This document shows positions 7,148 to 15,876 of a stretch of 64,000 bases of DNA, one piece after another. Source of the DNA: Xanthomonas citri pv. mangiferaeindicae (GTDB lineage Bacteria > Pseudomonadota > Gammaproteobacteria > Xanthomonadales > Xanthomonadaceae); the NCBI GenBank assembly GCA_002240395.1, contig CP016836.1, positions 3,038,001 to 3,102,000 on the forward strand, written 5' to 3'. The position numbers were made by a program, and so were the translations under genes. Below the pieces are notes generated by a model. The model saw only the letters and a program-made list of their open reading frames with translations. It made no database searches and was not told where the DNA came from. How positions within the stretch are numbered: the stretch's first letter is position 1; every line of letters starts with the position of its first letter.

Positions 7148-9099
7148 CGGGAAGTCTCCTTCGCAGCGGGCGTTGCGGTGGGGCGATGCGCGCGCAGGTC
7201 GCGCGCCAGCGTGGGGTCGGCCGGGGCGGCAGCGTAGCGTGCGGCGACGAAACGGCGGGTGAGTGCAGCCAATTCGACGGCGTCGCCGGTGGCCGGCGCA
7301 ATGCGCGCCGCCCAGGCCGAGGCGGGCTCGTGCGGCAGGCGGCCAAGGCCCCGGCGGGCATAGCGCCGGCCGAGCTGGTGCCAGGCGCGGAGCACGGGGT
7401 CGCGCTCGCGTTCGCTGCGGGCGATCAGCCACCCCATTGCGCCCAGCGCCAGTAGCGCGACGACGGTGAGCAGCACGACCAGGCCGCTCGCGCCCAGGGC
7501 GCCGAGGCCGAGCCGTTGCAGCATCGTCTGCTGGCGGTCGGCATCGAAACCGAGGACGAAGTCGTTCCAGCCGCGTCTGGCCCAGTCGCCGAGGTCGAAG
7601 ATCGGGGCGAAGCGTGCGCCGCCGATGCGTCCGGCCGCGAGGCGGTCCTCGAGCGTGTCGTAAATGCGTTCGGGCGCGACCGCGGCGGTCGGGTCGACCC
7701 GCACCCAGCCGCGGCCGGCGAGCCAGACTTCGCTCCAGGCGTGGGCGTCCATACGTCGCACCAGCCAGTAGTTGCCGTAGGCGTTGCGGCGGCCACCGAC
7801 GTAGCCGGTGACCACGCGTGCGGGAATCCCGGCCTCGCGCATCAGCACGGTGAAGGCCGAACTGAAGTGCTCGCAGAAGCCGGCCTGCTGGTCGAACAGG
7901 AAGTCGTCGATCGCGTGCCGGCCGGGCAGCGGGGTGTCCAGGGTGTAGGCGAAATCGCGCTCGATCCAGGCCAGCGCGCGCGCGATCAGCGCCGCGTCGT
8001 CGGGGGTGTCGGCGCGCCACTGCCGGGCGAGCGCGCGGGTGCGCGGGTTCAGGCCGGCCGGCACGCGCAGGGCCTCGGCGCGTGCGAGCGCGGGCAGTTC
8101 GGCCTCGAACTGTTGCGGCGGCGCCGAGCGCAGGCGCCAGCGGCTGACGCTGTCGAGCCGGCGCGGGCTGCGCAGGGTGTAGTCGCGCGTACCGCGCACG
8201 CCGTTGGGCAATGCGGTCGGCAGATCCAGCGCGACCAGCAGGTCGCGACCGGTCGGTTCGATCACGACCTCATAGTCCCAGGTCGGCGTGCCGTGGACGA
8301 CCAGGTCCGGGGTGGGCGGTGGCCGCCGGCGTGAGCGCGTCCAGGTCCGGCCGTCGTAGTCGGTGAGCGTCGGCCCGCGCCAGTACATCTGCGAGACCGC
8401 CGGCTCGGGGCCGGTGAAGGCCGCGCGCAGCGCCGGTGAGTCGTCGGCCAGCAGGTCGAGCCATTGGCCTGTGCCCATCTCGTCCGACAGCCCCGGCGTG
8501 GCCGAGGCGCGGTCCGGCACGCCCCACAGCGGCGTGGACAGCCGCGGGAACAACCAGAACACCGCCAGCGCCAGCGGCAGGCCGAGCGCGATCAGGCGCA
8601 GCGCGGTGCCCCATCGGCGGCGGTCGCTGTCCGGCGCCAGGCCCGATTCCGCATCCGACAGCGCGAGCAGGGCGACCACCACCAGCAGCGTGCCGGCCAG
8701 GCCCAGCAGCAGCGACAGCGGGCCCTGATCCAGCAGGAAGGTGGCGAACGGCGCGAACAGCGCGAAGCCGAGCAGGCTGCGGGCATCGCGCAGCGTGCGC
8801 AGCTCGGACGGCTTGACCGCCAGCATCGCCGCGAGCAGGGCGCATCCGGTCTCGCGTCCGACCGTGCCGCCGGCCTGGGCGAGCACCCACCCGAGCAGAG
8901 CGAGGGCGGCGGCGCCGCGCAGCCAGGCCGGCAGCTGGCGGCGGCCGGAGACCGACGTGACCAGGACCCCGACCGCGGCGACGACGATCGCCACCGGTAG
9001 CGCAAGCTGCAGCAGCAACGGCAGCAGGCACACCGCCGCGGCCAGCAGCGTGCGGTGGCGTCCGCGGTCGTCCAGCAGCTGGCCCGTAGTGCGTGTCAT
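7144..9099 (-). CDS. TgpA-like membrane transglutaminase (DUF3488/transglutaminase core)
   Basis: A 651-aa inner-membrane protein. The N-terminal ~200 residues contain about six hydrophobic helices (LLAAAVCLLPLLLQLALP onward), followed by a periplasmic transglutaminase/protease-like core and one more membrane helix near 560 (VVLLTVVALLALGAMGWLI). The catalytic triad is recognisable: Cys in QAGFCEHFSSAF, His in MDAHAWSEVWL and Asp in WVRVDPTAA. It belongs to the TgpA type; in Pseudomonas the related protein is important for viability. The start MTRTTGQLLDD at 9099 overlaps the DUF58 stop by 4 bases, indicating translational coupling. Substrate unknown. Confidence 0.88.
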   Translation of the reverse strand: MTRTTGQLLDDRGRHRTLLAAAVCLLPLLLQLALPVAIVVAAVGVLVTSVSGRRQLPAWLRGAAALALLGWVLAQAGGTVGRETGCALLAAMLAVKPSELRTLRDARSLLGFALFAPFATFLLDQGPLSLLLGLAGTLLVVVALLALSDAESGLAPDSDRRRWGTALRLIALGLPLALAVFWLFPRLSTPLWGVPDRASATPGLSDEMGTGQWLDLLADDSPALRAAFTGPEPAVSQMYWRGPTLTDYDGRTWTRSRRRPPPTPDLVVHGTPTWDYEVVIEPTGRDLLVALDLPTALPNGVRGTRDYTLRSPRRLDSVSRWRLRSAPPQQFEAELPALARAEALRVPAGLNPRTRALARQWRADTPDDAALIARALAWIERDFAYTLDTPLPGRHAIDDFLFDQQAGFCEHFSSAFTVLMREAGIPARVVTGYVGGRRNAYGNYWLVRRMDAHAWSEVWLAGRGWVRVDPTAAVAPERIYDTLEDRLAAGRIGGARFAPIFDLGDWARRGWNDFVLGFDADRQQTMLQRLGLGALGASGLVVLLTVVALLALGAMGWLIARSERERDPVLRAWHQLGRRYARRGLGRLPHEPASAWAARIAPATGDAVELAALTRRFVAARYAAAPADPTLARDLRAHRPTATPAAKETSR

Positions 9100-10049
9100 G
9101 GGCGGTCGGGCATTAGCGCGAGTACGCGCAGGCAGGCCTGGCGGTGGTGCGCGCCGCGGTCGGGGCCGAGCGGCGGATGGCCGGGCACGCGCAGCAGCCA
9201 GCGCACGCCGTCGCGCTCGGCGGCGTCGACCCAGCGCGCGAGCCGGCCGATGCGTGCCTCGTGAGCGAGGCCACCCAGCGTCGCCCAGTCGAGCACGACG
9301 TCGGTCCCCTGCGGCCGCTCGAACTCGCGCACGACCAGGGCGTCGCGTCGGGCCGAGGATTTCCATGCGATCGCGCGCCGGGCATCGCCCTGGCGCCAGT
9401 CGCGCAGGTGGTGCAGGTCGTCGCCGGCCGGGTGCAGGCGCGCCTGTGCATCCTCGCCGGCGCCCAGCGGCAGCGGCGGACCGTGCGGCTCGGGTGTGGG
9501 ATGCACCAGCAGCGGGACATCCGGGCGCACCCAGGCCCAGGCGCGGGCCAGACCCAGCGGGCGGGTACTGGAGATGCGGAGGCGCGGCGCGGCCATCCAG
9601 CCGCGGCGCTGCGTCGGCAGTGCCAGTGTGGCCTCGCCGCCGGTCTCGTCCAGCGACAGCGGCGCGGCAACGGCGTCCTCGCAATCGACCCGCAGGCCGC
9701 GGCGCTCGCGCCCTGGCGCGGCGTCCACGTGCACGTGCAGCAACATCGGCCGACCGGCCGGGACCGGTTCGCCGCGCACGGTGCGCACCTCCAGGCCGCT
9801 GAGTTGCAGTTGCGTCCACAGCAGGCTGGCCAGCGTCGCGCCGCCCAGCAGCAGACACAGCAGCAGCGCCGGGTTGTTGTTGTAGTTCAGCGCCCCGGCC
9901 GCCATCGTCGCCAGCAGCGCGATGACGAAGCCGCCGAACGGGGTGGGCAGCACGTAGATGAGCTGACGGTCGATGCGCACCGGCAGCGCTTCGGCGTGAC
10001 GCGGGCGCATCCAGCGTTCGAGGCGACGGCGCAGGCCGGTGGCTGCCAT
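9096..10049 (-). CDS. DUF58 domain protein
   Basis: A 317-aa protein with two N-terminal membrane helices (PFGGFVIALLATMAAGAL and ALLLCLLLGGATLASLLW) and a DUF58 domain containing the typical segment GDDLHHLRDWRQGDARRAIA then WKSSARRDALVVREFE. DUF58 proteins are vWA-like partners of MoxR AAA+ ATPases and travel with transglutaminase-like membrane proteins, exactly as here. MAATGLRRR at 10049 begins 4 bases after the moxR stop; an in-frame ATG at 10103 would overlap moxR. Biochemical role is unknown; a chaperone or assembly function with MoxR is the usual inference. Confidence 0.88.
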   Translation of the reverse strand: MAATGLRRRLERWMRPRHAEALPVRIDRQLIYVLPTPFGGFVIALLATMAAGALNYNNNPALLLCLLLGGATLASLLWTQLQLSGLEVRTVRGEPVPAGRPMLLHVHVDAAPGRERRGLRVDCEDAVAAPLSLDETGGEATLALPTQRRGWMAAPRLRISSTRPLGLARAWAWVRPDVPLLVHPTPEPHGPPLPLGAGEDAQARLHPAGDDLHHLRDWRQGDARRAIAWKSSARRDALVVREFERPQGTDVVLDWATLGGLAHEARIGRLARWVDAAERDGVRWLLRVPGHPPLGPDRGAHHRQACLRVLALMPDRP

Positions 10050-10053
10050 CGCG

Positions 10054-11004
10054 TCAGTCGACCGGCACGGCCTGCAGGATGCCGGTCGCCAACGCATCGC
10101 CATCGCCGGCGTCGTCGGCGACCAGCCGGTGCGCGGCGATCACCGGAAACAGCCGCTGCACATCGTCGGGCAACGCGTGCGTGCGGTCTTCCAGCAAGGC
10201 CAGCGCGCGTGCGGCGCGCAGCAGGGCCAGCCCTGCGCGCGGTGACAGGCCGACACGGACGCCGGGGTGGTGGCGGCTGCGCGCGAGCAGCGCCTGCACG
10301 TAGTCGATCAGCGCAGCACTGGCGTGGACGGCGGTGGCGGCTGCGCGCATCTGATGCAGGTCGGCTTCCCCCAATTGCGGCAGCGTGCCGGCGATCAGGA
10401 TGCGCCGGTCCTCGCCAGCGAGCAGCGCACGCTCGGCGTCGCGGTCGGGATAGCCGAGGTTGAGCCGCATCAGGAAGCGGTCGAGTTGCGAGTCGGGCAG
10501 CGGATAGGTGCCCGACAGGTCCACCGGATTCTGCGTGGCGATGACGAAGAACGGGTCGGGCAGAGCGTGCGTGGTGCCATCGACGGTGACCTGGTGCTCG
10601 GCCATCGCCTCGAGCAGCGCGCTCTGCGTGCGCGGTGGCGCGCGGTTGATCTCATCGGCCAGCAGCACGTTCGTGAACACCGGGCCGCCGTGGAACTCGA
10701 AGCGCCGCGCGGCGCCGTCGTAGACCGAGACGCCGACGACATCGGACGGCAACAGATCGGAGGTGAACTGCACGCGCTGAAAGCCGAGCCCGACGGTCGC
10801 GGCGATCGCATGCGCGAGCGTGGTCTTGCCCAGGCCCGGCAGGTCCTCGATCAGCAGGTGGCCGTCGGCGAGCAGCGCGACGAAGGTCATGGTGACCGCG
10901 GTCTCCTTGCCGAGCACCAGGCGATTGACCTGGGCGCGCGCCGACGACAGAGCGTTGCGCTGTGCGTCGGTTAGCATGGCGCGGGTCGTGGACGGATCGG
11001 GCAT
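10054..11004 (-). CDS. MoxR-family AAA+ ATPase
   Basis: A 316-aa AAA+ ATPase of the MoxR class. Walker A is PGLGKTT (56-62), Walker B is VLLADEINRAPP, and sensor 1 lies in FFVIATQNPVDLSGTYPLPD followed by QLDRFLMRL, all diagnostic. MoxR proteins act as chaperone-like ATPases, commonly with DUF58/vWA partners. It is the first gene of the minus-strand operon moxR-DUF58-transglutaminase-slp with gaps or overlaps of at most 4 bases. It is divergent from the glycosyltransferase gene with only 51 bases between the starts, so the two promoters must be close or overlapping. Confidence 0.93.
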   Translation of the reverse strand: MPDPSTTRAMLTDAQRNALSSARAQVNRLVLGKETAVTMTFVALLADGHLLIEDLPGLGKTTLAHAIAATVGLGFQRVQFTSDLLPSDVVGVSVYDGAARRFEFHGGPVFTNVLLADEINRAPPRTQSALLEAMAEHQVTVDGTTHALPDPFFVIATQNPVDLSGTYPLPDSQLDRFLMRLNLGYPDRDAERALLAGEDRRILIAGTLPQLGEADLHQMRAAATAVHASAALIDYVQALLARSRHHPGVRVGLSPRAGLALLRAARALALLEDRTHALPDDVQRLFPVIAAHRLVADDAGDGDALATGILQAVPVD

Positions 11005-11055
11005 GCGCGGTCTTCCCTGCGACGTTCTTCTCCGAGTGTAGCGAGGTCGGGTGCA

Positions 11056-12906
11056 ATGCGGCGGATCGAAATGCGCACGGTGTTCGTTGCGCTGTGGGTG
11101 CTGGTCGTCGCGCTGAAGCTGGCGATCGCGATGCGCTTGCCGCTGTTCGTCGACGAGGCCTTCTATTGGCTCGAGGGGCAGCGGCTGGCCTGGGCGTACT
11201 CGGATCTGCCGGGGCTGACCGCCTGGTTGATCCGGCTGGGCACCGAGCTGTTCGGTGATGGGCTGCTGGCGGTGCGCCTGCCGTTCGTCGCGATCTCGGC
11301 GCTGGTGCCGTGGTTGCTGGTGCGCCTGACCGCGCGTGAGTTCGACGCCGATGCGGCGTGGACCACCGGTTGCCTGGCGCTGTTGCTGCCCCTGCTGGGC
11401 TCGCTCGGCGTGATGGCCTTGCCCGATGCGGTGCTGGCGCTGGCGACGGTGCTGTGCCTGGACGCCGGCACGCGGCTGCTGCGCGGGGTGACCTACGGCG
11501 CGTCGCTGTTGCTCGCGCTCGGCCTGGCGCTGGGCGCGTTGAGCCATTACCGCTTCATCGCGGTGATCGCCGTGGGCATCGTCGCGCTGGCCTCGCTGCC
11601 GTCCGGCCGTGTGGCCTTGCGGGACCCTCGGGTGTGGATCGCGATCGCGTTCGGCGCCGCGGCCTGGGGGCCGCTGCTGGCCTGGAATCTGGCCAACGCC
11701 GAGGCTGGGCTGCGCTTCCAGATGGTCGACCGTCACCCGTGGGCGTTCCACCTCGATGGCTGGCAATTCCTGGTGATCCAGGCGGGGTTGGTGACGCCGC
11801 TGGTGTTCGCGGTGCTCGCACTCGCGGCCTGGCGCATGCGCCGCATGCCCGACGATGCCGCGCGCTTCCTCGCGCTGTGCGGCGCGTTGATCGTCGTCGG
11901 GTTCTTCGCGCTGGGCTTCGTCGCCGATACCGAGCGCGTCAGCTTCCATTGGCCGCTGCCGGGCTATCTGGCGTTGTTGCCGCTGGCCGGCTTCGTGCTG
12001 GTCGGCTGGCCGCGCTGGCTGCGCATGCTGACCTGGGTGACGCTGGTCGCCGGCTTCCTGCTGGTCAATGGCTACTACGTCGCGGTGTCCTCGCCACAGG
12101 TGCGCGAGCGTGCCACGGCGCTGAAGTGGTATCCATCGAACTTCGCCGGCTGGGACCAACTGGCCGATGCGGTGCGCGAGACGCGGGCGCAGATGCCCGA
12201 CGACACGGTGCTGGTCGCCGACAACTTCAAGATCGGCGCGGAGCTCGGCTTCGCGCTGGGTGATCCGGACATCCGCGTGCTCGATCACCCGCTCAACCGC
12301 CATCACGGTCGCGCGCCGCAGCTCCAACTGTGGGGGCTGCAACTCGATGACCGCGCGCAGTTGCATGGTCGCCCGGCGCTGGTGGTGGTCGGCGCGACCG
12401 ACGTGAAGTTCAGCGCGCTGCTCGAGCGCTATCAGCAGTTGTGCGCAACGCTGGGCAGCCTGCCGGTGACGCGTGTGGTCAACGTCGATCGCGGGGGACA
12501 GCGCTTCGTGTTGCTGCGCTTCGATCGCGACGCTGCGCCGGCCGCTGATTGCATCACGCCTGCCGTGGCCCATATCGATGCGCCGGCGCCGGGCGCCCGC
12601 GTGGCCGGGCAGGTCGACGTGAGTGGCTGGGCGATCAAGGACGTGGCCGGTGTCGAGTCGGTCGTGGTGACGTTGGACGGCGCGCCTGTCGCCACCACCC
12701 ACTATGGGCTGCGCAACACGTTCGTCGGCGGCTTCCTGCAGGGACGCTCGCGCGATCCTGGGCAGCCGGACATCGCCTTTACCGCGACGCTCGATCTGCG
12801 CGATCGGCCGCCGGGCCTGTACTGGCTGGGGCTGGAGATCGTCGGCCGCGACGGCTCGATCGAGCGCTGGGCCGAGCAGCCACTACGCGTTGCCGCGCCT
12901 GAGTGA
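11056..12906 (+). CDS. Family 39-type membrane glycosyltransferase (ArnT/PMT-like)
   Basis: A 616-aa polytopic membrane protein of the GT-C fold. The first periplasmic loop carries the acidic catalytic signature (FVDEAFYWLEGQRLAWAYSD) seen in ArnT/PMT enzymes, and about ten hydrophobic helices span residues 5-345. The last ~270 residues are soluble, with an Ig-like module near 510-610 (PGARVAGQVDVSGWAIKD). Such enzymes move a sugar from a polyprenyl-phosphate carrier to lipid A, protein or glycan in the periplasm; the acceptor cannot be told here. No polyprenyl-sugar synthase lies beside it. MRRIEM (11056) or the internal MRTVF (11071) could be the start. Confidence 0.8.
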   Translation: MRRIEMRTVFVALWVLVVALKLAIAMRLPLFVDEAFYWLEGQRLAWAYSDLPGLTAWLIRLGTELFGDGLLAVRLPFVAISALVPWLLVRLTAREFDADAAWTTGCLALLLPLLGSLGVMALPDAVLALATVLCLDAGTRLLRGVTYGASLLLALGLALGALSHYRFIAVIAVGIVALASLPSGRVALRDPRVWIAIAFGAAAWGPLLAWNLANAEAGLRFQMVDRHPWAFHLDGWQFLVIQAGLVTPLVFAVLALAAWRMRRMPDDAARFLALCGALIVVGFFALGFVADTERVSFHWPLPGYLALLPLAGFVLVGWPRWLRMLTWVTLVAGFLLVNGYYVAVSSPQVRERATALKWYPSNFAGWDQLADAVRETRAQMPDDTVLVADNFKIGAELGFALGDPDIRVLDHPLNRHHGRAPQLQLWGLQLDDRAQLHGRPALVVVGATDVKFSALLERYQQLCATLGSLPVTRVVNVDRGGQRFVLLRFDRDAAPAADCITPAVAHIDAPAPGARVAGQVDVSGWAIKDVAGVESVVVTLDGAPVATTHYGLRNTFVGGFLQGRSRDPGQPDIAFTATLDLRDRPPGLYWLGLEIVGRDGSIERWAEQPLRVAAPE

Positions 12907-12912
12907 TCGCAG

Positions 12913-12952
12913 GCGCCGCTGCTGCCTGCTGGCTTGAGTCGGCAGGCGGCGC
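12913..12952. terminator. Stem-loop after glycosyltransferase, possible terminator
   Basis: GCGCCGC (12913-12919) pairs with 12946-12952, extended by an inner CTGCC/GGCAG pair after a 2-base bulge, about 6 bases past the glycosyltransferase stop. No U tract follows, so termination is only suggested. Confidence 0.4.
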
Positions 12953-13003
12953 GGACGAGAATCGGGAGTCCGGCCGCGTCGCGGTCGTCGACAGGGCCGC
13001 AGC

Positions 13004-13807
13004 ATGCACAACCTCCGCGTTTCCATCGTCCAGGGCGCCACGATCTGGCACGACCCGGAGGCCAATCGCGAGTATTACGGCGGCCTGATCGCACCGCTGC
13101 GTGGCCTCAGCGATCTGGTGGTGCTGCCCGAGACGTTCACCAGCGGCTTCAGCAATGACGCGATCGAGCGCGCCGAGGACATGGACGGGCCCACCGTGGC
13201 CTGGATGCGCGCGCAGGCCGCCGCGCTCGATGCGGCCGTGACCGGCAGCGTGCAACTGCGCGACGGCGATGGCGTCTACAACCGCATGCTCTGGGCCACG
13301 CCCGATGGCAATTTGCAGTGGTACGACAAGCGGCATCTGTTCCGTTACGCCAACGAGCACAAGCGCTACGCGCCGGGCCGGGCGCGGCTGACGGTCGAAC
13401 TCAAAGGCTGGCGGATCAATCCGCAGGTCTGCTACGACCTGCGCTTTCCGGTGTTCTGCCGCAACCGCTTCGATGTCGAGCGTCCGGGGCAACTGGACTT
13501 CGACCTGCAGTTGTTCGTGGCGAACTGGCCAGCGGCACGCGCCTATGCCTGGAAGACGCTGCTGCGCGCACGCGCGATCGAGAACCTGTGCTACGTGGTC
13601 GGCGTCAACCGGGTCGGCCGCGACGGCAACGGCCTGGACTACAGCGGCAACAGTGCCGTGCTCGATTTCCTCGGCACCCCGCTGAGCGAGTGCACGGATG
13701 CGGAAGTCGTCTCGACCACGACGCTGCTGGCATCGGAACTGGCCGCACACCGCGAACGGTTCCCCGCGATGCTCGACGCGGACCGCTTCGAGATCCTCGA
13801 CGCCTGA
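13004..13807 (+). CDS. Nitrilase-superfamily amidohydrolase (YafV/omega-amidase-like)
   Basis: A 267-aa carbon-nitrogen hydrolase. The catalytic Glu-Lys-Cys triad is visible as E43 (LPETFTSGFS), K109 (QWYDKRHLF) and C143 (INPQVCYDLRFP). The segments RYANEHKRYAPG and YVVGVNRVGRDGNGLDYSG match the YafV/Nit2 branch, which hydrolyses alpha-keto acid amides such as 2-oxoglutaramate or 2-oxosuccinamate; in several bacteria this supports methionine salvage. It stands alone between two intergenic repeats. Family assignment is strong; the substrate is inferred. Confidence 0.88.
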   Translation: MHNLRVSIVQGATIWHDPEANREYYGGLIAPLRGLSDLVVLPETFTSGFSNDAIERAEDMDGPTVAWMRAQAAALDAAVTGSVQLRDGDGVYNRMLWATPDGNLQWYDKRHLFRYANEHKRYAPGRARLTVELKGWRINPQVCYDLRFPVFCRNRFDVERPGQLDFDLQLFVANWPAARAYAWKTLLRARAIENLCYVVGVNRVGRDGNGLDYSGNSAVLDFLGTPLSECTDAEVVSTTTLLASELAAHRERFPAMLDADRFEILDA

Positions 13808-13890
13808 TCGTCGCGAGCGCTCGCCAAGGAGGGCGATGCTACGCAAGCGGGAAGGGCGACGCGAGGCTCCCAGCGCAAATGCCCGATGCG

Positions 13891-13922
13891 CTTCGCCTCC
13901 CCCGCGAGCGGGGGAGGCGAAG
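13891..13922. repeat. Perfect 15-bp palindrome heading an intergenic repeat
   Basis: A 15-base arm at 13891-13905 pairs perfectly with 13908-13922 around GA. It abuts direct repeat copy A and could also serve as a terminator-like structure, though no T tract follows. Confidence 0.75.
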
Positions 13923-14187
13923 CGCAGCGCGCGTCGGGTGGGGCACGGGCTTTGCCTGGAAATCGCCCCCCACCCAACCCTCCACCCGTAAAGGGCGCAA
14001 TGCCCCGCAAGCGGAGGAGGGCTTCGATCGCGCGCGCAGGGAGGGTATTGATCGCGCGCAGGGAGGTGCCGATCGCGGGCGGGGGAGGCCGGCGCGCAGC
14101 GCGCGTCGGGTGGGGCACGGGCTTTGCCTGGAAAGCTGGCCCCCACCCCAGCCCTCCACCTGTAAAGGGCGCAATGCCCCGCAAGCG
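13922..14187. repeat. Two direct copies (A 13922-14013, B 14094-14187) of a ~93-bp dispersed repeat
   Basis: Both copies begin GCGCAGCGCGCGTCGGGTGG, continue through CACGGGCTTTGCCTGGAAA, a C-rich stretch and a CCCTCCACC segment, and end GGGCGCAATGCCCCGCAAGCG. They differ by a few substitutions and a short indel and start 172 bases apart. A shorter relative with the same order of motifs lies near 33043. They fill the 473-base gap between the amidase and rluB; no gene is visible there. Confidence 0.8.
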
Positions 14188-14232
14188 CGGGAGGGAGAGA
14201 GGCTTTCCGGCCGCTAATAGGGTCCAGACACG

Positions 14233-14256
14233 ACACGGGGCCCGAAGGCCCCGTGT
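14233..14256 (-). terminator. Terminator downstream of rluB
   Basis: A perfect 10-bp stem (14233-14242 with 14247-14256) with a 4-base loop, reading UUCG on the rluB strand, lies 25 bases after the rluB stop. The following T-rich stretch is weak on both strands, so orientation is inferred from the neighbouring gene. Confidence 0.6.
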
Positions 14257-14280
14257 TTGACGCAGTACTGGTCGCTGGCC

Positions 14281-15876
14281 TCAGCGACCGCCACCGCGCG
14301 GACCGCGATTGCCGCCGCCGGGCGGACGACCGCCGGGGCCGCGGCCGCCGCCTGGGCCACCCGGTCCGCGATTGCCGCCACCCGGACCGCGGGCGCCTGC
14401 CCCCTTCGGGCCGCGGTTGCCGCCCGGACGCGGGCCGCGCGGGCCGGCGTTGGGGTTGAAGCTGCCGGGGTTGGCGTGGTCGGACGGGAACGTCGGGGCG
14501 CTGTCGGGATGGCCATACGGCGCGCGCGGACGACCTGCGCCGGCGCCGGCCGGCTTCGAGGACCAGGGGCCCTGGCCGCCGCCGCGCGGACCTTGTCCAC
14601 CCGGACCGCCGGGGCCGCGCTTCTTCGCGCCGGCACCGCCGTAGGGCTTCTTGGGACCGCGGCCGTCGGCGTTGCGATGGCCGCTGGGGCCGGTCTCCAC
14701 GCCATCGGGCACGTACCAGGTGCGGAACGCGGCCGGGTTGCCCTCGGGCAGGGCGCGCGCACCCTTGTCTGCGCGTTGCTTGAACGGCTTGTGCGACTGC
14801 TTGGCGGCGGCGTCTCCGCTGACGGTCAGGCCGCCATGGGGCTTGCGCGGGCCGCCACGGCCACGACCGCGATCCTCGCGCACGTGGTCGAAGCGACGCA
14901 GCTCGCGCCCTTCGTCGGCGCCGCTGGTGTGGCCGTTCACATAGGCCTTGCCGGCGCCGCCCTTGCCCAGGTGCACCGTCGACTTGGCAGCCTTGCGCTG
15001 GCCGATCACCGGCTGCAGCGTCAGCGCCGGCGGCGGGCCTTCCTCGAGCTTGAGCTCCTTGCGCAGCGCCTCGACCTGCGCGTCGGGCAGTTCCTGCGAC
15101 TGGCCGCGCAGCAGCGGCTGCGGCAGCACGACCTGGCCGTAGCGCACGCGCTTGAGCCGGCTGACCTGGCAGCCCTGCGATTCCCACAGCCGGCGAACCT
15201 CGCGGTTGCGGCCTTCCTTGAGCAGCACCTGGAACCAGTCGTGCGATTCGGTGCCGCCGATGCGCTCGATCTCGTCGAACTTCGCCGGCCCGTCCTCGAG
15301 CGCGACGCCGCGGCGCAGCCGGTCGACGATCTTCTCCGACACCGTGTCCTCGCCCTCGGGGGCGCGCACGCGGCACACGTACTCGCGCTCGACCTCGTAG
15401 GAGGGGTGCATCATCGCGTTGGCGAGTTCGCCGTCGGTGGTGAGCAGCAACAGGCCGGTGGTGTTGATGTCCAGGCGGCCGATCGCGATCCAGCGCGCGC
15501 CCTTGAGCGCGGGCAGGGCGTCGAAGATCGTCGGCCGGCCTTCGGGGTCTTCGCGCGTGGTGACTTCGCCCTCGGGCTTGTTGTAGATCAGCACGCGCGC
15601 CGGCTCGGTCAGCGCGCTGGCGACGAAGACCTTGCCGTCGAGCTCGATGCGGTCGCCGCCCTTGATCGACATGCCGGTCTGTGCGACCTCGCCGTTCACC
15701 TTGACCAAGCCGTCGGCGATGCGCTGCTCGAGTGCGCGGCGCGAGCCCAGCCCGGCCTGTGCGAGCACCTTGTGCAGGCGTTCTTCCAGGCGCGGCGCGG
15801 CCTCGGCGTCAGGCGTCTCGCCGCGCTTGAGCGACAGAGTGCGTGCGGGTTTTTCGGTGTTGCGTTGCTGCGTCAT
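14281..15876 (-). CDS. rluB: 23S rRNA pseudouridine(2605) synthase RluB
   Basis: Pseudouridine synthase (531 aa) modifying the peptidyl-transferase region of 23S rRNA. An S4 RNA-binding domain occupies about 30-78, and the catalytic RsuA-family motif is GRLD at 133-136 (Asp136), followed by INTTGLLLLTTDG. The family core ends near residue 280; the remaining ~250 residues are a low-complexity tail rich in Gly, Pro, Arg and Lys, very basic and presumably disordered, which may add RNA affinity. The start overlaps the scpB stop by 4 bases (ATGA), so scpA-scpB-rluB form one operon. Confidence 0.93.
   Translation of the reverse strand: MTQQRNTEKPARTLSLKRGETPDAEAAPRLEERLHKVLAQAGLGSRRALEQRIADGLVKVNGEVAQTGMSIKGGDRIELDGKVFVASALTEPARVLIYNKPEGEVTTREDPEGRPTIFDALPALKGARWIAIGRLDINTTGLLLLTTDGELANAMMHPSYEVEREYVCRVRAPEGEDTVSEKIVDRLRRGVALEDGPAKFDEIERIGGTESHDWFQVLLKEGRNREVRRLWESQGCQVSRLKRVRYGQVVLPQPLLRGQSQELPDAQVEALRKELKLEEGPPPALTLQPVIGQRKAAKSTVHLGKGGAGKAYVNGHTSGADEGRELRRFDHVREDRGRGRGGPRKPHGGLTVSGDAAAKQSHKPFKQRADKGARALPEGNPAAFRTWYVPDGVETGPSGHRNADGRGPKKPYGGAGAKKRGPGGPGGQGPRGGGQGPWSSKPAGAGAGRPRAPYGHPDSAPTFPSDHANPGSFNPNAGPRGPRPGGNRGPKGAGARGPGGGNRGPGGPGGGRGPGGRPPGGGNRGPRGGGR

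Noticed and set aside
10054..12702. An 882-aa minus-strand frame extending moxR upstream, and other long antisense frames
   Set aside because: High GC gives long open shadows. The part above 11004 is antisense to a clear membrane glycosyltransferase and has Arg/His/Gln-rich low-quality composition.
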